A stretch of 64,000 bases of DNA, taken from positions 682,001-746,000 of the forward strand of contig JAQFVV010012435.1 in the NCBI GenBank assembly GCA_028023455.1. Direction: 5' to 3'. Each line of letters begins with the position of its first letter. The first letter of the stretch is position 1. This stretch comes from Epiperipatus broadwayi. Its lineage: Eukaryota; Onychophora; Udeonychophora; Euonychophora; Peripatidae. Shown piece after piece: positions 57,985 through 64,000 of the stretch. The notes beneath the pieces are model-generated. The model was not told where the DNA came from, did not search any database, and saw nothing but the letters and a program-made list of their open reading frames with translations. The position numbers were made by a program, and so were the translations under genes.

Positions 57985-58800
57985 TAGTCATTGAGTTCTA
58001 AATATACGAAAGGATGGACATTGGAATAAACAATGATGAAGTGTTTCTTCTGATTTATGATAGAGCAGGTAGGGTCAATGTTAGCATATAGCATTCTTTG
58101 CAACAAATAATTATTAGTAGATAGAGCATCTAGATTGATTTTAATAAAGAAATCAAGATATTTTGCTTCTAGATGCCAGAATTTGCATTTTGAAAGGATT
58201 TGTCTATTATTGAGATTAAGCAGAGATTGTGGTTGAAATTGATTGATATTAGGAGTCATGTTATAGGCTTCCTAATAAATTATTTTTCCTGAAAAGAAAT
58301 AATAATTCATATATTCTGATGATCAGTAAAACCTTTGATAGGAGAATAAAAAAAATTGCCACCACTGGGTGGGGGTTTGTCTGTAGGGATAATCCAGATA
58401 AATTTTATAGCATCAAGGTATATGGATACAAATTTAAATATTGGGTTAAATGATCTCTGATAAAAAAATGTAGGAATTCAGTGAAGTAAGAGGCCATTAT
58501 CTTTGGTAAGCCTCTTCAGTGTTTTAACAGGTTTTTTGGAATGCTTTTATTGAATAATACTTTAATCTAATACTTGGAATACTAAAGGCCTTCTGGGCAT
58601 AATTAATTAAATCTATCATATTTTGAGTTTAGATTATCTTACAATGACAAATAACATACTAAAGTAAGTTTAAGATTATCTCATTTAAATAGGATTTGTA
58701 AAGAATTTGTTTGATAGAGGAGATTAAAAAACAAGAATCTCTTTGGGACCAGATGTTACAGGGTAAATTTTGATTTAAAAATCTTTAGTTTTTGACCCAT
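57985..58800 (-). pseudogene. Degenerate LINE C-terminal remnant
   Basis: On the minus strand, near 58440-58340 the translation gives NPIFKFVSIYLDAIKFIWII and PTDKPPPSG. Near 58075-58000 two frames together give DPTC...EETLHHCLFQCPSF, the C...H-x4-C type zinc motif split by a frameshift. This places the segment in the C-terminal half of a LINE protein of another family. Sequence up to about 59300 may belong to the same element but is too decayed to read. Confidence 0.5.
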
Positions 58801-59560
58801 AATTTTATCACTTTTCTAACCAAATGATGTTTGAGTACACAATGATAGATTAAGCTTTATTACAGAAACCTTTAATGCCTGACTTCACTATTACACCAAT
58901 ATATTAAACCACTCAGAAAAAAATAAGTGACGGGCTAGTTTCTTGGACAATCATTTGAACATTTGAGGATCAGAAATAATAGATTGAATTTCTATATAAA
59001 TCTTTATCTCTTGTATTATAATTTCACCATTGTGCCCAACTGCATTGAATAATTGCTTGGGAGTTCATATGATATTTGACAACTAAAAATGACAAACTGA
59101 GATTTAATTTATAAAATATTATTTCTCAAGACCATCTCTTTCACTGTGCTCATTAATACAGAAAGAGAACAACTATAAATCATAGGTATGTCTAATAATG
59201 AATAGAGTGAGATACTTGACCATATGGTGACAAGGTAAAAGTGTACCTTCTTCATAAGATTTTCATCAATTCAATCGAAAATCTAAGTTAATACAATTCT
59301 TTAAGCCAATGATGGGGAACTTCTAGCCTTCAAAAGTTCTCAATCCAATTCCCAAGATATTTTTTCAAATGTATGTAACATGGATATGTATAAAACTTCC
59401 ATTTAAACATGCACATAGTGCAGTGCAAGTATACTCCAAATATCGGATTATTGATTAAAATAAAATATTTATTACACAACTATATCTTTGTTTCTCTCTC
59501 TCTGATCATTATAATAATTCTATTTATTCTACCAGGGGTGCAATATTCCAACATATTATC
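58801..59560. other. Unreadable, possibly older LINE sequence
   Basis: No motif that I can support. Confidence 0.3.
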
Positions 59561-59561
59561 T

Positions 59562-59705
59562 ATCATCATCATGATCATCATCAATCATTATCAGTCCACT
59601 GCAGGATGGTCTCTACAAGTTTAATCCATCTTCTCTGATCTTTAGCTTCTCTTCTCCACATCACCCCTGCACACTTTCTTATTTCATCCATCTCACATGT
59701 GGTCT
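59562..59705 (-). mobile_element. RTE LINE 3'-end fragment
   Basis: Plus-strand (ATC)n at 59562-59582 is the inverted (TGA)n tail. The minus strand encodes CEMDEIRKCAGVMWRREAKD and RRWIKLVETILQWTDND, the RTE C-terminus. Truncated at about 59705. Confidence 0.75.
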
Positions 59706-59824
59706 CTTTCTGTTTGTTTTTATAATGATTTTCATAAATAAATATATAATAAATATTTAAATACATGTATAATTTTTATACTTTAAGCTAGATGAAATTA
59801 GAAGGTATTTGAACCAGATTATCT

Positions 59825-60020
59825 TAATATAAACCTAGCACTAATTATATTTATATGGGAGATGATGATCCAGATTAACTAATGAGTGCTAATTCAGCAC
59901 AAAAATATGTATATTGGAGATAATTTCTCTTATTTATGGGTATTTAGTCATGTGTATTTGTTGTATAAGATAGAGTGTATGACTGAAGGCACTTGAAAGT
60001 CTCAGTTCAAATTCCCTCTA
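59825..60020 (+). mobile_element. Family C fragment C5
   Basis: AGTGCTAATTCAGCACAAAAATATG, a diverged CTTATTTATGGGTATTTAG block, and TCATGTGTATTTGTTGTATAAGATAGAGTG match the right arm of copy C3. It ends in the B-box-like CAGTTCAAATTCCCTC. Confidence 0.55.
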
Positions 60021-61159
60021 AGTATATAATTAGCAAAAATAAAAACTCTAATTTTATTTCATTTATTAATATGTTGCATTTAACTTTTTCATTAAGATGT
60101 CTACACTGAGTAAGATAATAAAAATTCGCACAGAAAATTAGCATTTGGAAAAAAAAATGGATCATCAATATTTTTTTATAGAAGAAAATAGTAAATCAAT
60201 GTGCACGATATGCTTGGAAAGAATTTCAGTTAATAAAGCACATATTATTACATTCTGACTCCAACAAAATTAATGTTGAAAAAAGAAATATTAAAATAGA
60301 AAACTTGAAAAGAAGCTTCATCAAGTCGCTTATATGTTTTATATATATATAAAAAAAAACATATCATAAAATTATGTGCATCAAGTTATTTAAAAAAAAA
60401 AAAAAGGAGAAAATTCGAAACCATTTTCTGAAGCAGGGTTTACAAAAAAATGTATTCTAGCTGTTTTAGATTTAATCTGACCAGATCAGGAAAAAATACC
60501 TTAAGAATATATGATATGAAGATAGGTTCAAGGCGAATTGAAAAAATGGTCATTAAATATGGAACAATCTTTAATAATAATGATGTTACTTTATTTTCAA
60601 TTCAAAAAAAAATTATGGCACTAGTTTAAAAAGAGAAAGTTGAAATTGACCTGCCAGTTAATGTCTAGAGGTAAATGAATTAATTTTTTAATCAAATATA
60701 GTAGCCCAATTTTTAAATTGATATTTCTATGTAACCCGTGAATGAGATTATACTTATCAAAATTACCCTTGGCAGAAAAAAGGTCCCCCTCCTCTGCTTT
60801 AAGCTTTAAATTTTACCACAAATAATTGATTATTTTGATATATTTGATAAGGTAGATAAATCTGGCGTTAACAGGTGAAATTTTTGATTCTGTATTAATG
60901 AGATCTTATTAGACAATGTAAAATGGCAGGGGCATCGTAAATTTAATTCTCCCTAATTATTCATTATGTTGTTAATAAAAAAAGACACTAAATTAATAAT
61001 ATAAGATGTATATATATGATATTGCAATTAAGTATCTAATAGCAATCATGTCAAAAGATATAGGCACTGTATTGTTTTAAATTTTTTAAAAGTTAATTTG
61101 ATGATAAATCATTTATTTGTGTTTTTGATATATTTAAATACATTTTTATAAGAATTATG
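60021..61159. other. AT-rich spacer
   Basis: No gene recognised. Confidence 0.45.
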
Positions 61160-61350
61160 GTAAATTATAAACAATGAGAATTGCCAATTTCTCAACAATC
61201 TTTGTGATAAATTAGAGAAAGCATTTAAAATATCTTTGTCAGGAACACCCCTCCCCAACCTCTGATCATGGTTTCGTGCTCTGGCACTCCTCGGAGATAT
61301 TTTAAATGCTGTTGAGGAATTGGCAATCCTCATTGTTTATAACTTACAAG
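61160..61350. repeat. 190-bp foldback with GC-richer loop
   Basis: Left GTAAATTATAAACAATGAGA, ATTGCCAATTTCTCAACA and AGCATTTAAAATATC are inverted as GATATTTTAAATGCTGTTGA, GGAATTGGCAAT and CCTCATTGTTTATAACTTAC. The left arm has an extra 22 bp between two of these blocks. The loop (61223-61288) is unusually GC-rich. No related copy seen in the window. Confidence 0.65.
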
Positions 61351-61912
61351 CTTAAGAGAGGGTCGTGTGATCTATGACTCTTATTTTGATTATGGTAAAA
61401 TAGTTTTGAGAATGAAGTTGCCATAAATTCAGTAAACTTTTAAAAATCAATTAGTATATTAATTAAATGTTTCAGATTTGATAGATCATAGAAAAGTTAC
61501 CACTAGATTGTTGTCATCAACTACTACAGGTACAATGCATTTTAGTTGACAAAGATATTGTTCTTGCATTATTTGCATATTTTTTTAAATAAAAAATGTC
61601 TATATAAGTATTATTTTTATTTATTTAGCCATGAAGTATTTTTAGACAGTTCAATTATTGATTAACAAAATATTATTAAGGAATCTAGTGAGTTTTTTTG
61701 CTAAGAAATAGACTTCCTTGTGACTATATTAATACCTTCAATTCTACCACTGTACCCATAGATCTCACAATCATATACCAGGTAGTTCACAGTTCATATT
61801 TGACCATACCTACATAGATCAGTGGCTACAGAATTCCATTTATAAAGTATATGAGCACAGCAACTATGGGGTGTTCTGACTGATAAAACTCTAATGCTAG
61901 CTAAAAATATCC
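61351..61912. other. AT-rich spacer
   Basis: No gene recognised. Confidence 0.4.
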
Positions 61913-62043
61913 AATCTAGTTGATTTATATATATATGTAAAATCATTGACCAGAAAGTGAACCTGGGACAGCTGCTTGGAAGGCAGCTATGGTAACCACT
62001 AGGCCACCAACCCTTGACAAAACTTGACAAATCTAGTTGATTT
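61913..62043 (-). mobile_element. Short tRNA-Gly-like SINE copy S5 with 14-bp target duplication
   Basis: AATCTAGTTGATTT occurs at 61913-61926 and 62030-62043, exact. On the minus strand the body reads TGTCAAGGGTTGGTGGCCTA, anticodon stem-loop GCTGCCTTCCAAGCAGC (anticodon TCC), CAGGTTCACTTTCTGG and AATGATTTTACATATA. Confidence 0.8.
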
Positions 62044-63599
62044 TTTTGTTGTGTCTGAAAAAAATTATTTGAACCATCATATTAAGTCATTTTATTCTAT
62101 AATTCTTGAGTTGATTAAAAAATTATAAAATTATAAAAAAGTTATTTCATGAAGATAAGTAATTTTATAAATGCATTAGTATGACAATAGTGTGTTTGTA
62201 TAATAATCATGGCTGATATAAACAATAATATTACAACTATACATAACTACAATTTATATCTTATTGAATTACAGTCTTAATTATAATTATTTTTTTGATT
62301 AAGAATATATTTCAAATTAGTAATGAGATATGCCTACTTTACCATATGGACATCTCTTTTTCTATATACAATCCTCATATTTTTAGGACCAAACAAAAGC
62401 CCATTTTCTATTTGGGTGATTCAAAAATGCCATTGTATTTTTTAGGATTAACTTATATTTTGTGAAAATCAATGCTGCCAATAAAAAGTTATAAAAGATT
62501 CCACTTGATGATTTAAAGTCTTTCAATTTTTTTATATAGCGTTTAATGGAAATAGTCTGATCTATTAAATAGTTACACATATTCAGGATTAAGTAGTCAT
62601 GACATGATATAAAAAGTTTTAATGCTTGACAAATCTCAGTTATTTGTTAAATTTAGCTTTCTTTTTTCACATAGTAAAAGCTATCTTTTAAACTTTTACC
62701 ATTCGATGAATTGGTATATATTTAGTCACATAATGAAGCTAGATTTTATATTTTGGTTTGTAATTTATCTCTACGGAATAAATCAGTCTAAGCATTTTAT
62801 CATAATGTCTTCTATTGTGAGCGAACAAAATTTTAAAATCTTAAACAGAGTCAATATGAGACATTTTAATGCAGAAAGTCATATTTTTGTATAATAACGA
62901 CAAACTTTTATTGTCTGTATGGTTAATATAGAACACAATTATAATCTTCAGAGTGAAAATAATAGTATTTATTTTTTTATCACAATTTCTTGAGTAATTT
63001 AGCACAGTAGCAGAATAATAGGCTTAGAAACTAAATGTTTTTAGACTGATTCTCTGCTGAATAAATTTTTTAAATAATGTCATTCTATGGCATTCTGCAT
63101 TTCTGTAGCTGTAGTTGCTTTTCCTTCAAACATTATTTATTTTTAGTTCTTTAGTAAAAACAGTTTTTTCAAATAGTATTCTAAAATGTCTGATGACATT
63201 TTACACAGTATTTGTGCTGTTACTAAGTTTTTCAAGATATCATGTAACATTTAAATGCTCAAGATAGCAGGTTGAACTTTGATATAAGAACCTTTAGATT
63301 TCAGATTCATCATTTTACCATTGTTTCTAAACTACATGAAAAAGTTATTGATATATAAAAAAATTAAGTATTATAAATTTCAACAATATTACATAACTTT
63401 CTCATATGTTTATTCATATACTTTCAAGAGCAGTTATCTTTGAAGAATAGAAGGGACTTACAATTGACATAAACTGGAATCTCTAAAGCATACAAAACCT
63501 GACCTATCATATCTACATAATTATGCAAGTGAAAAAACTTGGATTCATAAGCTTAGAGTTTTTTTAACTTTAGAATATTGGCTTGAATAATATAAATAA
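62044..63599. other. AT-rich spacer
   Basis: No gene recognised. Confidence 0.45.
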
Positions 63600-63755
63600 A
63601 AGTAATACAGCTGGCAAATCTGTAAGTGCATTAGTTCCAGATTTGAATCCTAATCCACAGTAATAAAGGCAAAAGTGACAAAAAAGTCTAGGAGTAGCAA
63701 TATTATAGCAATATAACATCTGGTATCTATTGATTGTTTAAGTTTACCACAAATG
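63600..63755 (+). mobile_element. Highly diverged family A copy A13
   Basis: AAGTGCATTAGTTCCAG, AAAAAAGTCTAGGAG and ACATCTGGTATCTATTGATT align in order with the unit (GTTGCATTAGATCC, AACTAGTCTGG, TTCTGGCATCCATTGATT). The ribozyme core is not recognisable. Confidence 0.35.
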
Positions 63756-64000
63756 GTTCCAGAAATATATCTTATTAAGAATATTTCTTGCATTATCAAA
63801 GATTTTGTTAAGCATAATTAACTTTTTTTTTTTTACTTTCAATAAGTAAATGTTAATTATGGGAGTTTTATATTTAATTTTTAAAATATTTTCTGAAGTG
63901 CAAAAAAAATTTAATTATTGAGACTTGATTGTAATTTTTAATGCAATATCATTTTCTAGTAACTTTTAATAAATAAGTAAATAATGTTACAGCTCATCAA

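Overview
This window is AT-rich animal (metazoan) DNA. I see no host gene, no exon I would defend, and no bacterial or organelle-like coding density. Nearly everything recognisable is mobile-element sequence: RTE-type LINEs with (TGA)n tails, other LINEs with a C-terminal C-x2-C...H-x4-C zinc motif, a Penelope-like GIY-YIG endonuclease remnant, a Merlin/ISXO2-type transposase fragment, an LTR-retrotransposon primer-binding site of the tRNA-Lys type, and several families of short non-autonomous elements, including tRNA-derived SINEs. This repertoire fits an invertebrate with a large, repeat-rich genome. I cannot name the species.

The most notable content is one short family, called family A here. 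At least 13 copies are spread over the window (near 0.9, 5.0, 13.9, 14.6, 17.8, 21.8, 25.2, 26.7, 27.1, 28.9, 30.0, 39.1 and 63.6 kb). The longest copies are inverted dimers of a unit whose repeat distance is about 441 bp. Each full unit contains a sequence that folds as a type I hammerhead ribozyme: CTGAYGA core, short stem II, GAAAC-TA-GTC, and a two-part stem I with an internal loop. Paired substitutions between copies support stems I and II. Six copies lie between direct repeats of 13 bp (four exact, two with one mismatch). Family A therefore looks retrozyme-like: a non-coding, ribozyme-bearing retroelement, probably mobilised by another element. A Penelope-like element is a candidate, because a GIY-YIG remnant and two further inverted repeats with a related CTGAAGAA-hairpin-GAAAC core are present.

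Layout. 0-9 kb: family A copies, a Merlin remnant, two Penelope-like inverted repeats and an RTE tail. 9-13 kb: AT-rich spacer, (TA)n tracts and a decayed LINE C-terminus. 13.9-21.5 kb: three family A copies, the GIY-YIG remnant, a 5'-truncated LINE with poly(A) and an 18-bp target duplication, and an RTE tail. 21.8-30.6 kb: more family A, an RTE 3' quarter, a diverged tandem array, SINEs and a small palindrome. 31.9-36.8 kb: a decayed near-full-length RTE element and family C foldbacks with tRNA-like ends. 37.1-41.2 kb: four SINE insertions, the longest family A copy (about 0.7 kb) and a LINE interrupted by a fifth SINE. 42.9-46.3 kb: an LTR candidate with its primer-binding site, microsatellites and a possible small solo LTR. 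49-54.1 kb: SINEs, a 46-bp tandem duplication and large palindromes. 54.2-57.0 kb: the best-preserved coding sequence, a 5'-truncated LINE reverse transcriptase on the minus strand. 58-63.8 kb: older LINE, RTE, SINE and family A debris.

No genes here form an operon or pathway. The functional links are between autonomous elements (LINE and Penelope-like reverse transcriptase or endonuclease) and the short elements that may have borrowed them.
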